DNA of 62,618 nt from Bacillota bacterium (GCA_029549985.1 JAKPIB010000032.1:1-62618); one strand, 5' to 3'. Shown: positions 36,631-46,344, counted from the stretch's first letter. A program made the numbers and translations. The notes: generated from the sequence alone by a model not told the origin.

Positions 36631-36913
36631 CTGTTTGGCAACCTCCGTTTGTACAGACTGTCTGTGATGATACCCGGGAGTCAGTGAAATCAGCGTCTTT
36701 TATTATTATCTATATAATAGCACTAATTAAACCCATGGACAACATTAAGCAGGCTTAAATAAGCTGTTTCGTATGAGTATTGAGTGTTTTCAGCACAAAT
36801 GGTATTATTGACCGGTAGAGATGGTTCCATTCAAATAATGATTATGCAAGCCTGGATTTTTGTAGTAAAATAATGAGAATACATAGAAACAGGACAGGGG
36901 GCATATGTAACAG

Positions 36914-37930
36914 ATGACAGCGGAAAGACTCATAGTACCGGTGGACTATAAATCAGTACTAGGCATCAGAGACACTGAGAAAGCCATTAAGCTTATAAAG
37001 GATTATTTTGAAGACAGGCTGGCTGCCGCTCTGAACCTGACCAGGGTATCTGCTCCATTGTTCGTATTTAGACATACGGGACTAAACGATGACCTTAATG
37101 GCTTTGAAAGGCCGGTTTCATTTGATGCCAAGGGGATAAACGGAGAAAGGATCGAGATCGTGCATTCACTGGCCAAATGGAAACGGATGGCCTTGCACAG
37201 GTACGGGTTCAGGCATGGTGAAGGCCTGTATACTGATATGAATGCGATCAGAAGGGACGAGGATCTGGACAATCTGCATTCAATCTACGTAGACCAGTGG
37301 GACTGGGAGAAAATAATCGAAAAAGAGGAAAGAACAGTCGCGACCCTGAAACAGATAGTAAGGTCAATTTTTCAGGTATTCAAGGACTGCGAAGACCTGG
37401 TCGTCAGGACCTATCCTGAACTGACCAGGCAGTTGCCGGATGAGATAAGCTTCATAACCACCCAGGAGCTGGAGGACATGTATCCGGAGCTGACACCCAA
37501 GCAAAGGGAGGATGCCATCGCAAAGGAGAAGAAAGCTGTATTCGTCATGAAGATAGGAGGCCTTTTAAGATCCGGGACCAGGCATGACGGGCGGGCCCCT
37601 GATTATGATGACTGGGAGTTGAACGGAGATATAATATTCTGGTATCCTGTCCTGAACTGTGCCTTTGAAGTATCTTCCATGGGCATCAGAGTAGACGAGG
37701 ATTCATTGGCAAAGCAGCTCGTACTGGCTGGCTGTGAGGAAAGGAGCAACCTTCCGTTCCACAGGGAGGTGCTCCGGGGAAAGCTGCCGTATACAGTCGG
37801 AGGCGGCATAGGCCAGTCCAGGATATGCATGTATTTTCTGCATAAGGCTCATATCGGTGAGGTCCAGGCTTCCGTCTGGCCGGAGGACATGGTCAAGGCC
37901 TGCTGCCGGTCCGGTATCATGCTGCTTTAG
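36914..37930 (+). CDS. asnA: Aspartate--ammonia ligase (asparagine synthetase A)
   Basis: 338 aa, close to the usual 330. It makes asparagine from aspartate, ammonia and ATP and resembles a class II aminoacyl-tRNA synthetase core. Seen: [54 protein letters not shown], and the C-terminal [23 protein letters not shown]. All are characteristic AsnA blocks. The 283-bp gap upstream is AT-rich with a possible TTGACC at 36808 and no recognised RNA element. Terminator downstream; single gene. Confidence 0.96.
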   Translation: MTAERLIVPVDYKSVLGIRDTEKAIKLIKDYFEDRLAAALNLTRVSAPLFVFRHTGLNDDLNGFERPVSFDAKGINGERIEIVHSLAKWKRMALHRYGFRHGEGLYTDMNAIRRDEDLDNLHSIYVDQWDWEKIIEKEERTVATLKQIVRSIFQVFKDCEDLVVRTYPELTRQLPDEISFITTQELEDMYPELTPKQREDAIAKEKKAVFVMKIGGLLRSGTRHDGRAPDYDDWELNGDIIFWYPVLNCAFEVSSMGIRVDEDSLAKQLVLAGCEERSNLPFHREVLRGKLPYTVGGGIGQSRICMYFLHKAHIGEVQASVWPEDMVKACCRSGIMLL

Positions 37931-37963
37931 TCTATGCTTGATAATGCTGGTTCATATGATGGA

Positions 37964-37999
37964 ACAGGACGCCTTATGGGCGTCCTGTCTTATATTTTC
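37964..37999 (+). terminator. Terminator after asnA
   Basis: ACAGGACGCC (37964-37973), loop, GGCGTCCTGT (37979-37988), then CTTATATTTT. It sits between the convergent asnA and FAD/Rieske genes. Confidence 0.85.
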
Positions 38000-38004
38000 T
38001 GATT

Positions 38005-39561
38005 TTACTCATCGGTCACATTATCTTCGACAAACTCGGGCCTGTTCAAAGGCTTCTGAGCCGGGCCCTCGATTATCTCACCTTCATATGTAAAGCGGGA
38101 ACCGTGGCACGGGCAGTCCCATGAATGCTCTGCTGAATTCCACACAAGCTCACAGCCCAAATGGGTACAGGTGGTATCGACGACATGGAGCCTGCCCTGC
38201 ATATCACGGTATGCGCCGAACTTCTCTCCGCTTATTTCAACATATCCTGCCTGGCCCGGATTTATCTCTTCATTTTTCACCGGAGCCAGCTTTCCCTTTA
38301 TCAGCTCTTTTGCCACATTGACATTTTCGGCCGTAAATTTGCCTGCTGATGCGGCAGGGATAAAGCGAGAGGGATTGTATACCTCAAACCAGGGATTATC
38401 CTTGCCCAGGACCAGATCCTTAAGCACCATTGCCGCCGCAGTGCCGTTTGACATCCCCCATTTTCTGAAGCCGGTCGCCACATAGATGCCGGCGGTTTTC
38501 GATGTCAGGTTGCCGACATAGGGGACCTTGTCCATGGTGGTATAATCCTGGGTCGACCATCGGTAGAGGACCTCCTTGACCCTGAACATGCTTCGGGCTG
38601 TGTCCAGCAATCTTTTATAATGTACCCCGGTATCGCCGCCCTGGCCTGTCTTGTGGTGTTCACCTCCGACTATGACCAGCTCCTGTCCGTTGCCAAGGGG
38701 CTGTGACCGGAAGGACCTGCCGGGGTCTTCAGCAGTGATATACATCCCACCGGGATACTTGTCTTCTATTGTAATCCCCAGGGCATAGGACCTGTCGGGG
38801 TATATCCTGGAGAAATACATCCCGTTTCCGTCATAAAAGGGATAATGGGACGCAATGATCACACTGGATGCCTTGATTGAATGGCCGTTGCCGGTCGTAA
38901 TGCCAAGCCTGTTCTCAGTCTGGATGTCAACAGCCCGTGTATGCTCGAATATATAGCTTCCCTTTGCCGTGATCTCCCTGGCCAGCGCTATGAGATATTT
39001 CAAAGGATGGAACTGATACTGATTGTCGAAGCGCAATGCAGCCTTGACCTTGACGGGCAGAGGTATTTCATCCAGGCATTGGGCATCAAAGCCCAGCTTG
39101 ATAGCTGTTTCCGCCTCATCATAGACCTTTTGGACATAGGTCTCATCCTGGGTATAGACATACGCAGGCTGGGCCATAAGATCACAGTCGATATTCAGCT
39201 TGTTGATCAACTCCAGAACGGTGCTGATCGCTGCCCGGTTTGCTTCGGCATACTGCCGGGCCAGGTCCAGGCTTATCCGGGTCTCGATCGTATTGTAGAT
39301 GAGATCGTGCTGAGCGGTAAGCTTGGCTGTGGTATGGCCTGTTGTTCCGTGCAGGAGCTTGTCGGCTTCGACCAGGGCTACCTTCAAGCCTTCCTGTGAA
39401 AGCAGGAAGGCTGTGGTTATGCCCACTATGCCGCCGCCAATTATGGCAGCGTCCACTTCTATGTCCTTATCCAAAGGCCTATACTCATCAAAAGTTACAG
39501 AAGCCATCCAATAGGATTGGGGCGGAGTATTGAATCCGTATCCCCATTCTGTATTTTCCAT
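38005..39561 (-). CDS. FAD-dependent oxidoreductase with C-terminal Rieske domain (YhfW-like)
   Basis: 518 aa. The N-terminal DAO/DadA-type FAD domain has IIGGGIVGITTAF at about residues 36-50. The C-terminal Rieske [2Fe-2S] domain has both cluster motifs, CTHLGC and CPCHGS. The same architecture is seen in Bacillus YhfW and related amine- or sugar-acid oxidases; the substrate is unknown. ATG 39561 follows GGAGG by 7 nt; the longer frame to 39606 has no site. It is unusual but not unique to find this in a clostridial setting. Confidence 0.88.
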   Translation of the reverse strand: MENTEWGYGFNTPPQSYWMASVTFDEYRPLDKDIEVDAAIIGGGIVGITTAFLLSQEGLKVALVEADKLLHGTTGHTTAKLTAQHDLIYNTIETRISLDLARQYAEANRAAISTVLELINKLNIDCDLMAQPAYVYTQDETYVQKVYDEAETAIKLGFDAQCLDEIPLPVKVKAALRFDNQYQFHPLKYLIALAREITAKGSYIFEHTRAVDIQTENRLGITTGNGHSIKASSVIIASHYPFYDGNGMYFSRIYPDRSYALGITIEDKYPGGMYITAEDPGRSFRSQPLGNGQELVIVGGEHHKTGQGGDTGVHYKRLLDTARSMFRVKEVLYRWSTQDYTTMDKVPYVGNLTSKTAGIYVATGFRKWGMSNGTAAAMVLKDLVLGKDNPWFEVYNPSRFIPAASAGKFTAENVNVAKELIKGKLAPVKNEEINPGQAGYVEISGEKFGAYRDMQGRLHVVDTTCTHLGCELVWNSAEHSWDCPCHGSRFTYEGEIIEGPAQKPLNRPEFVEDNVTDE

Positions 39562-39612
39562 ATCGAAACCTCCATATTGATCTATTGGCGTTCTTCTAAG
39601 GCTCAAGCCATA

Positions 39613-41025
39613 TCATTCAATAATGATGACCGCTCCGTTTTCAGTATCGAACCAGTTGTACAGAAACTCTGCATGGCTGGAGAAGTTGCGCACGCACATA
39701 TGGGAGCGGGGAAAAGTGCCAATGGTATGCAGGTATTCCTGGATCCCCGGGTCGATCCGCTCCCCGTCCTTTTCCTCATAGGCCACCGGTACACCGTGGA
39801 TATATGCACCGCCGCAGAAGCGCAACGCAAAAGGGGCATAGCCTGCTATCTCATCGGAATTGTCCTTTAGGTATTCAAACCGCTCTTTCTTTTCTATAGC
39901 CCTAAAGTATCCAAGAGGGGTCTCGAAGGAGGTTTCACCCTTAAGCCCGGTCGTGGCCAGGGTATAGGATACCATAGTGATGCCCCCGCCGCTTATTTCA
40001 AATACAGCCTGATTTTGCTGGCTTCTGTCCACAACGGCGACATGCTTGAGCTGGGTAAGTGGATTCTCCTTGTCAATATATTTCTTTGGGATGAACAATT
40101 CTCTATCAAAGCTGATGACAAAGGCCCTGTAAAAATCGCCGGTCTCACCGATGAGCTTTAGCAGCATCCCGTCGGGCACATACCTGAAATCCGAACTGGT
40201 ATCAGGCTCATAATATCCAGGAGCGCTTTGATAAATGCGCATTCCGTACTCATCGGTAGCAGCCCCTTTGACCTTTTCAGGCGGAGCTCCGTTCACGTTT
40301 TTGTAGTTGCTTACATGGTACAGCTCTTCATTGGAAAGCTGGTCCAAAAGGGTTTTTATTGAAGCGAGCATTTTATTGAACTGGAATGTCCTCGTTTCGC
40401 CTGACTCAGAATGGATATAGCCGGTCACTATACTGCCGTCGTGTTTGCAGGAGACCTTGTACCAGATATCCGACCCATTCAGGGCTGCTCCGCTTACCTT
40501 CTGATGCAGGGCAAGCTTTTCTCCGTTGTATGCCTTGCAGACCTCTTCCGTATCAGGGTCCGGCCGCCTGTGGATACTGACCTCCTGTTCACTGGTTATC
40601 AGGAAGTAGTCATAAGCAAGATCATACTTGTCATATTTGACTCCGTACCTGATCTCAGCCGGCAGCCTGGTGTCATAGGTCTGGATCACCTCTATGGTGC
40701 CTGCTTCATCGATAGTGGAGTTTATCCTGCTGACTTCAAACTGGTTGACACCTATATTGGACAGGCTGATTTTCTGGGACTCTGCAAAGCTGGTCTCCTT
40801 CAGATCATTTTCCAGCTCAAAGGCGTTGATGTTTTCCTCGACCGCATCCTTGTCCGATTTGTAAAGGTTGTCCTTCTGATGTCCCTGTTCATTTTTGTCC
40901 CGGATCTCTTCCTGTTTGCTTTCTGCTGGTGGCCTTCCTGTTTCATCGGGTACCGAACGGCGATAAGAGCATGATGTTATCAACATTACTATTGTGAGCA
41001 ATAACAGCAAGGATTTCATTTTCAT
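39613..41025 (-). CDS. L,D-transpeptidase-like (YkuD) lipoprotein
   Basis: 470 aa. The lipoprotein signal ends at C19 (ITSC), followed by a Lys/Glu/Asp-rich linker. The middle has an SH3-like segment (SIHRRPDPDTEEVCKAYNGEK). A C-terminal YkuD domain has AYIHGVP and SHMCVR. The catalytic His and Cys of YkuD enzymes are present, but the usual Gly in SHGC is Met here. The enzyme would cross-link or tailor peptidoglycan at the outer face. ATG 41025 follows AGGTGA; GTG 41034 overlaps that site. Confidence 0.82.
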   Translation of the reverse strand: MKMKSLLLLLTIVMLITSCSYRRSVPDETGRPPAESKQEEIRDKNEQGHQKDNLYKSDKDAVEENINAFELENDLKETSFAESQKISLSNIGVNQFEVSRINSTIDEAGTIEVIQTYDTRLPAEIRYGVKYDKYDLAYDYFLITSEQEVSIHRRPDPDTEEVCKAYNGEKLALHQKVSGAALNGSDIWYKVSCKHDGSIVTGYIHSESGETRTFQFNKMLASIKTLLDQLSNEELYHVSNYKNVNGAPPEKVKGAATDEYGMRIYQSAPGYYEPDTSSDFRYVPDGMLLKLIGETGDFYRAFVISFDRELFIPKKYIDKENPLTQLKHVAVVDRSQQNQAVFEISGGGITMVSYTLATTGLKGETSFETPLGYFRAIEKKERFEYLKDNSDEIAGYAPFALRFCGGAYIHGVPVAYEEKDGERIDPGIQEYLHTIGTFPRSHMCVRNFSSHAEFLYNWFDTENGAVIIIE

Positions 41026-41173
41026 GGACTTCACCTATCATTTTCACAAGATATTTTGTATAATCTAGTATAGAATTTACCAAAGGCTGTTTATATTATT
41101 CATTACGTGCTGTGAGCGAAAACTGCAGCTCTTATGAAAGCTCAATGAGGATAAGCCTGAAAGGAGAGTACGA

Positions 41174-41923
41174 ATGGCACCTTTCCCTCCCGTTCAGATC
41201 CACTACCTGTACCACAGCGGCTTTGCCGTTGAAATCTCCGACTATATGCTGATCTTTGATTATTACAGAGGGGATATCGGCCCGGAAAAACCACTTTCAG
41301 CCTATGGAAGGGCTATAATTGACAGGCTGAAGGACTATAAGCAGGTCCTGGTGTTTGCAAGCCACAGCCATTTCGATCACTTCAATCCTGCTATTTTTGA
41401 CTGGCTGGATGCAAAGCCTGACATCAAATATATTCTCAGCTATGATATAGACAGGGCAGAAGCGAAAGGCACCTGCTACTTTGTAAGGCCGTATGAGGAG
41501 CTGGAAGTAGCCGGTGTTAAGATTTCTGTGTTTGGCTCCACTGACATAGGGGTATCCTTTCTGACAGAGGTGGAGGGCATAAAGCTCTTCCACGCAGGCG
41601 ACCTGAACTGGTGGCATTGGCCGGAGGAGTCGACTGAGGCTGAGCTGACGGAGGCGGAGCTGCAATTTAAAAATGAGGTCTCAAGGCTGGCCTGCAGGCA
41701 GATCGACATAATGTTTTTCCCGGTCGATCCAAGGCTAAAGGAGCACTACTACATAGGCGGGGAATATATTATCAGGAATGTCAGGCCGTCTTTATTCGTG
41801 CCGATGCACTTTGCCCACAAGACCGGTATTACAGAAAGGTTCGCAAAGCTCATGGCCGGGTCAGGGACAGAGACAGCCGTGATATCATCAAGAGGCCAGA
41901 CACTAAGCTATATAAAAAAATAA
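41174..41923 (+). CDS. MBL-fold metal-dependent hydrolase
   Basis: 249 aa, metallo-beta-lactamase fold of the UlaG/UPF0173-like type. Seen: HYLYHSGFAVEISDY at the start, SHSHFDHF (HxHxDH metal site) near residue 65, LFHAGDLNWWHW with the later His/Asp, and PMHFAHKTG toward the end. Substrate unknown; relatives include lactonases and general hydrolases. ATG 41174 follows AAAGGAGAG. The VOC gene begins 14 bp after its stop, so they form an operon. Confidence 0.88.
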   Translation: MAPFPPVQIHYLYHSGFAVEISDYMLIFDYYRGDIGPEKPLSAYGRAIIDRLKDYKQVLVFASHSHFDHFNPAIFDWLDAKPDIKYILSYDIDRAEAKGTCYFVRPYEELEVAGVKISVFGSTDIGVSFLTEVEGIKLFHAGDLNWWHWPEESTEAELTEAELQFKNEVSRLACRQIDIMFFPVDPRLKEHYYIGGEYIIRNVRPSLFVPMHFAHKTGITERFAKLMAGSGTETAVISSRGQTLSYIKK

Positions 41924-41937
41924 GAGGAGGATGGGAC

Positions 41938-42309
41938 ATGAAATTCACCTTTGCCCACAACAACATCAACGTTCTGAACCTGGAAAAAAGCGTACAGTTT
42001 TATGAAAAGGCCCTGGGCCTTACCGAGGTCAGGAGAAATACTGCTGAGGAGGGCAGCTTCATCCTGGTTTTCATGGGGGATGGGGTAACATCCCACACTC
42101 TGGAGCTGACATGGCTCAGAGACTGGGAGAGGCCTTATGACCTGGGGGACAACGAGTTCCATCTGGCTTTCACAGTAGATGACTATGAGGCTGCCCACAG
42201 GCTGCATTCCGAGATGGGCTGCATATGCTACGAGAACAAGGCGATGGGTATATACTTCATAGAGGATCCGGATGGATACTGGATAGAGATAATACCAAAA
42301 CGGAACTAA
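41938..42309 (+). CDS. VOC family protein (lactoylglutathione lyase-like)
   Basis: 123 aa, glyoxalase/bleomycin-resistance fold. Seen: NNINVLNLEKSVQFYEKALGL at the N-terminus, ELTWL and HLAFTVDDYEAAH in the middle, and IYFIEDPDGYWIEII at the end with the metal-ligand Glu. A glyoxalase I role in methylglyoxal removal is possible, though many family members have other jobs. RBS GAGGAGG precedes ATG 41938. It follows the MBL-fold hydrolase gene. Confidence 0.88.
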   Translation: MKFTFAHNNINVLNLEKSVQFYEKALGLTEVRRNTAEEGSFILVFMGDGVTSHTLELTWLRDWERPYDLGDNEFHLAFTVDDYEAAHRLHSEMGCICYENKAMGIYFIEDPDGYWIEIIPKRN

Positions 42310-42313
42310 GCAA

Positions 42314-42385
42314 AAAGCCCTGCAGACCAAGCACGAAGCCATATAAGCAAAAGCATCGTGCCAGAGTCACAGGGCTTTATATAAT
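42314..42385. terminator. Bidirectional terminator with nested hairpin
   Basis: AAAGCCCTG (42314-42322) pairs with CAGGGCTTT (42370-42378) and encloses a second GCACGA/TCGTGC stem (42331-42336 and 42356-42361). It lies between the convergent VOC and GH1 genes and has A/T runs on both sides. Confidence 0.8.
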
Positions 42386-42403
42386 TTTGCGTCTAATCCG
42401 CAG

Positions 42404-43693
42404 TCAATCCTTTAAATACATATCTATCATGTCGTCAGTGACTTCAAGCCTTTTGCAGATCTCACCGTAAAACCGGCCGCTTTTTCGGAGGGTCCTGACC
42501 TGGGTATCATAATCGACATGGTACAATCCAAATCTGGCTGATTCTCCTTCGACCCATTCAAAGTTGTCCATGAGGGTCCAGTGATAATAACGTTCTACCG
42601 GTATGCCTTCTTTACACAGCTTTGATATTTCATAAAGATGGTCATATATGAATCTGGAGCGGAACCTATCCTCCCCGTCACATGTCCCGTTTTCCGTGAT
42701 CCAGATAGGGGCTGTAAAGAGCCTGTAGTACTTTTTGCATATCCGGTACAAGCCCCTGGGGTATATCTCCCAGTTGAGGTCATTCCGGGGGGTGCCAGGC
42801 ATTACCTCATTTCTGAAGCCCTTGAATCTTATAGCATCCCTGGTGTAGTAGTTGATACCGATAAAGTCAAAATACCTTCCCCCGCCCTTGGGCGCCCCAA
42901 GGCCGACAGGAGGCCGCAGAAAGCCGGTGGCCATCGATTTGGTCAGTGATCCCTGGAAGAGGTAGTCCATGATTTTGGCCGCCAGTATATCCAGGGGGTT
43001 GTATTTGTTATAGGGATCGAATATTCTTACGTGGTTTGCTACGCCAACCATGGTTTTACCGGGGAAATCATTGTCCTTTCTGATTTTGTGTATCAGCTTA
43101 TAGGCAGTTATATGACATAGAGCCATATTCCTATAGACCTTGAGCAAGCGCTTTATGCTTTTTACACCCGGAGGCCAGACTCCGAAGTAATAGCCCAGGG
43201 TCGCATAAACATTGGGTTCATTGATGGTGATGTATTCGCTGACCAGGTCGCCCAGACGCTCAACAACATACTTCACGTACCTTTCAAAGTACCATACAAC
43301 GCTTTTGTCTTCAAATCCGCCCATCCTCTCCAGCCACAAGGGGTTGGTGAAATGATGCAAAGTAACGAGAGGCTTTATACCTTTTTCGAGAAGAAGGGTG
43401 ATCTCATCCCTGTAATGGGCTATGGCTTCATCATCGAACCTACCTTCCTGAGGTTCTATCCGGCTCCATTCAAGCCCCATGCGATAAACCCTGTGATTGA
43501 GCTTTTCCATCAGGGCTATGTCTTCCTTGTAGCGGTTCCAGTGATCATTTGCCCTTAGACAGGTAGACCTGTCCTTTATGTGGCCTTTTTCACACCAATT
43601 ATACCAGCTGTTGTTTTTATCGCCGCCTTCTATCTGAGTAGCAGCTGTAGCGCTGCCAAGCAGGAAATGATCAGGAAGCTTGAATGCTTTCAT
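42404..43693 (-). CDS. Glycoside hydrolase family 1 beta-glucosidase-type enzyme
   Basis: 429 aa, GH1 TIM barrel with the N-terminal signature FLLGSATAATQIEG. The acid/base Glu is in TINEPN and the nucleophile Glu in ITENGT, so both catalytic residues are present. It hydrolyses beta-glucosides or other beta-glycosides in the cytoplasm; no phosphotransferase genes are adjacent to argue for 6-phospho substrates. ATG 43693 follows GAGGGGG. It is monocistronic and divergent from the AKR gene. Confidence 0.93.
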   Translation of the reverse strand: MKAFKLPDHFLLGSATAATQIEGGDKNNSWYNWCEKGHIKDRSTCLRANDHWNRYKEDIALMEKLNHRVYRMGLEWSRIEPQEGRFDDEAIAHYRDEITLLLEKGIKPLVTLHHFTNPLWLERMGGFEDKSVVWYFERYVKYVVERLGDLVSEYITINEPNVYATLGYYFGVWPPGVKSIKRLLKVYRNMALCHITAYKLIHKIRKDNDFPGKTMVGVANHVRIFDPYNKYNPLDILAAKIMDYLFQGSLTKSMATGFLRPPVGLGAPKGGGRYFDFIGINYYTRDAIRFKGFRNEVMPGTPRNDLNWEIYPRGLYRICKKYYRLFTAPIWITENGTCDGEDRFRSRFIYDHLYEISKLCKEGIPVERYYHWTLMDNFEWVEGESARFGLYHVDYDTQVRTLRKSGRFYGEICKRLEVTDDMIDMYLKD

Positions 43694-43816
43694 TTTCTTT
43701 ACCCCCTCTGGCGTCTTGCCAACCCAGGATTGGGTCTGACTTTATGATTATATCCTATTATAAATACGGGTTTATTTCAACATCGAAGTAAATGTCATCG
43801 CCATAAAAAGGTATGC

Positions 43817-43822
43817 TATAAT
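43817..43822 (+). promoter_or_regulatory. Extended -10 promoter of the aldo/keto reductase gene
   Basis: TGC-TATAAT (TGn extended -10, TATAAT at 43817-43822), 66 bp before the start codon. No good -35 is seen, consistent with an extended -10 type. Confidence 0.6.
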
Positions 43823-43888
43823 TATGTTTGGAAAACTGCAGCTGTGTTTACTATATAAGCAGTTATTACTGGACGGAGGTGCTTGTAA

Positions 43889-44878
43889 ATGACTTATTCA
43901 CCCAACGATAGCAGATATGACACTATGAAATACAACCGCTGCGGCAAAAGCGGACTAAAGCTGCCAGCGGTCTCCCTCGGGCTATGGCACAATTTTGGTG
44001 GCGTTGATGCCTTTGAAAACAGCAGGGCAATGATACATAAGGCATTCGATCTGGGGATCACCCATTTTGACCTGGCCAACAATTACGGCCCACCCCCTGG
44101 CTCAGCAGAGGAGACATTTGGAAAGATACTCAAAAAGGATTTGTCCGCTTATCGCGATGAGCTGATCATATCTACAAAGGCAGGCTATTACATGTGGCCC
44201 GGGCCTTATGGCGATCATGGATCCAGGAAGTATTTGCTGGCGAGCCTGGATCAAAGCCTCAAGCGGCTTGGGGTTGACTATGTGGACATCTTCTACCACC
44301 ACAGGCCGGATCCGGATACTCCGCTCGAAGAGACCATGGGCGCTCTGGCCAGCGCCGTAAAGCAGGGGAAAGCCCTGTATGTCGGCCTGTCGAATTACGG
44401 GCCGCAGCAGACCAGGGAAGCTGCCAGGATACTGAAAGAGCTTGGCACACCCTGCCTGATCCACCAGCCTTCATATTCCATGTTCAACCGCTGGATAGAG
44501 CATGAGCTCCTGGACGTCCTGGAGGAGGAGGGTATAGGCTCGATAGTGTTCTCACCCCTTGCCCAGGGCTTGCTGACCGACAAATACTTAAAGGGCATCC
44601 CGGCAGATTCCAGAGCAGCCAAGTCCCATGGCTTCCTCAAGGAAAAGGATATCACGGAGGAGAAGCTTGACAAGATACGCAGATTGAACGATATAGCCAA
44701 ACAGCGCGGCCAGACTCTGGCTCAGATGGCCGTGGCATGGATACTTAGAGACGGCAGGATAACATCCGTCCTGGTAGGGGCAAGCAAGGTCTCTCAGGTC
44801 GAGGACAATGTGAAAGCCCTGGACAACATCAGCTTTACGAAAGAAGAGCTGGAAAAAATTGATCAGATACTGGGATAA
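43889..44878 (+). CDS. Aldo/keto reductase (YghZ / Kv-beta type)
   Basis: 329 aa, NADPH-dependent TIM-barrel oxidoreductase. Seen: GLWHNFG and GITHFDLANNYGPPPGSAEE (catalytic Asp and Tyr), ISTKAGY (Lys), YHHRPDPDTPLEETM (His), and the C-terminal SVLVGASKVSQVEDNV cofactor region. The tetrad looks complete. YghZ-type members reduce glyceraldehyde 3-phosphate or methylglyoxal; the true substrate is open. ATG 43889 follows GGAGG. Terminator downstream. Confidence 0.93.
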   Translation: MTYSPNDSRYDTMKYNRCGKSGLKLPAVSLGLWHNFGGVDAFENSRAMIHKAFDLGITHFDLANNYGPPPGSAEETFGKILKKDLSAYRDELIISTKAGYYMWPGPYGDHGSRKYLLASLDQSLKRLGVDYVDIFYHHRPDPDTPLEETMGALASAVKQGKALYVGLSNYGPQQTREAARILKELGTPCLIHQPSYSMFNRWIEHELLDVLEEEGIGSIVFSPLAQGLLTDKYLKGIPADSRAAKSHGFLKEKDITEEKLDKIRRLNDIAKQRGQTLAQMAVAWILRDGRITSVLVGASKVSQVEDNVKALDNISFTKEELEKIDQILG

Positions 44879-44892
44879 CATAGATTTAGCAT

Positions 44893-44919
44893 AAGCGGAC
44901 CACAGGTTCCGCTTTTTTC
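44893..44919 (+). terminator. Terminator after the aldo/keto reductase gene
   Basis: AAGCGGA (44893-44899) pairs with TCCGCTT (44908-44914), followed by TTTTCTTT. Confidence 0.9.
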
Positions 44920-45017
44920 TTTAAAATGGCATTAAACAGCACACAGGCGGGGAATCTTAAATGTAAACAGTTGCTGGTCATCACCAGGCATAAAATCCGG
45001 AAAAGGAGATGATGAAT

Positions 45018-45734
45018 ATGATCAGCAGGATGTCTCCGGCAAAGAGGCTCCTTATCTACACCCTTGCTGCAGCTGTTTTCATTGCCTGCTTGTTTTTACC
45101 GCAGGAGAACGCAAAGGCAGCCGGACCTAGAACGGTCACTGTCTTGGGAGAAGGGAAGGTAAGCATCGCTCCGGATACGGCATATACCACATTGGGCATA
45201 GAAACCTCGGGCAGTGATGTGCACAAGGCCCAGAGCAGCAATAAAGCCATCATGAGTGACATCATAAAAGCGCTTAGGGACCTTGGAATAAAGGAAAAGG
45301 ACATACAGACAGTTAACTACAGTATTTATCCGGAGTATAACTGGCAGGGCACTCAAAATGTGCTGATAGGTTACAGAGTGTCGAATCAGATCAGAGTAAA
45401 GATCGAGGGCATGGAGAAGGCAGGGGCGGCCTTGGAGGCAGCTACGGCCAGGGGGGCAAATGTGGTCCATGGCATCCAGTTTACTTACTCTGGCATATCT
45501 GAGACATATAAAACTGCGCTTGAGCAGGCGCTTAAGGATGCGGAGCACAAGGCTAAGCTCCTGACAGGGCACTTTTCCTATAAGAACCTTAAGGTCATCA
45601 GGTTGGAGGAGATATCCAAGGGAAGTTTCCTTCCCGGGACCTATTGCAGGAGTTATGATGCCTGTGATCCTTTGCAGGTAAACTCAGGGGCTATGGATGT
45701 ACAGGCTCTGGTAAAGGTGACCTTTGAGTACTAG
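45018..45734 (+). CDS. SIMPL domain (DUF541) exported protein
   Basis: 238 aa. A signal peptide/anchor lies at about residues 10-30 (LLIYTLAAAVFIACLFL). The SIMPL domain has TVLGEGKVSIAPDTAYTTLGIE, then YSIYPEYNWQG and VSNQIRVKI, all standard. The biochemical role of the family is unclear; some members bind membranes or proteins in stress. ATG 45018 is chosen because AGGAG at 45004-45008 is 9 nt upstream; ATG 45009 and 45012 are too close. Confidence 0.88.
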   Translation: MISRMSPAKRLLIYTLAAAVFIACLFLPQENAKAAGPRTVTVLGEGKVSIAPDTAYTTLGIETSGSDVHKAQSSNKAIMSDIIKALRDLGIKEKDIQTVNYSIYPEYNWQGTQNVLIGYRVSNQIRVKIEGMEKAGAALEAATARGANVVHGIQFTYSGISETYKTALEQALKDAEHKAKLLTGHFSYKNLKVIRLEEISKGSFLPGTYCRSYDACDPLQVNSGAMDVQALVKVTFEY

Positions 45735-45766
45735 ACAGAAGACATGCTCCATGTACTGCCCCTGTA

Positions 45767-45775
45767 TGGTATAAT
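45767..45775 (+). promoter_or_regulatory. Extended -10 promoter of the nitroreductase gene
   Basis: TGG-TATAAT with TATAAT at 45770-45775, 35 bp before the start codon. No strong -35 is visible. Confidence 0.55.
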
Positions 45776-45810
45776 ACTGTGCAGAAAATACATACAGAGG
45801 TGATATTTGC

Positions 45811-46290
45811 ATGGAGTTCAGCGATGTGTTGAGAACGAGGAGGGCAGTGCGGAGCTACAGAAGGGATCCTGTGCCACAGGATAAGCTCGACAGACTGAAG
45901 GAAGCCTTGCAGTTGGCGCCCTCGGGCAACAACCGTGAGCCTTACAGGTTCATCTTCGTCCTTGATCCGGCAAAACGTGAAAGGATAGCCAGAGAGGCCT
46001 GCCATCAGGACTTTATAAAGGATGCCCCGGTGATAATGGCGGCATGCTGTGAGAAGGGCTACTCCTTCGATACAGCCATAGCTGTGGACCATATGGTGCT
46101 TGCGGCAACTAACGAAGGCCTGGGTACATGCTGGATAGGCTGGTTTGAACGGGATGTGGTGAGGAGGATACTTAATGTACCTGATAATATGGAGATACCC
46201 ATTTTGGTCACCATAGGCTATAAAGCCGTTGAGCCGGAAGTAAAACCGAGAAAACCGATAGAAGAGCTTGTAGGTATCGATGCATACTAA
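45811..46290 (+). CDS. Nitroreductase family protein
   Basis: 159 aa, FMN-dependent oxidoreductase of the short type. Seen: VLRTRRAVRSYRRDPVP at the N-terminus (FMN phosphate binding), LAPSGNNREPYRF, and GLGTCWIGWF with IPILVTIGY near the end. Members reduce nitro compounds, quinones or flavins with NAD(P)H; the native substrate is unknown. ATG 45811 follows CAGAGGTGA. Single gene with a terminator. Confidence 0.93.
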   Translation: MEFSDVLRTRRAVRSYRRDPVPQDKLDRLKEALQLAPSGNNREPYRFIFVLDPAKRERIAREACHQDFIKDAPVIMAACCEKGYSFDTAIAVDHMVLAATNEGLGTCWIGWFERDVVRRILNVPDNMEIPILVTIGYKAVEPEVKPRKPIEELVGIDAY

Positions 46291-46318
46291 AAAAGACTGT
46301 CAAAGGACAGTCTTTTTT
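46291..46318. terminator. Bidirectional terminator between the nitroreductase and GH3 genes
   Basis: AAAAGACTGTC (46291-46301), loop AAAG, GACAGTCTTTT (46306-46316). Flanking A and T runs allow use on both strands. Confidence 0.92.
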
Positions 46319-46344
46319 AGTTCATATATGTTTTTTACTGAGTC

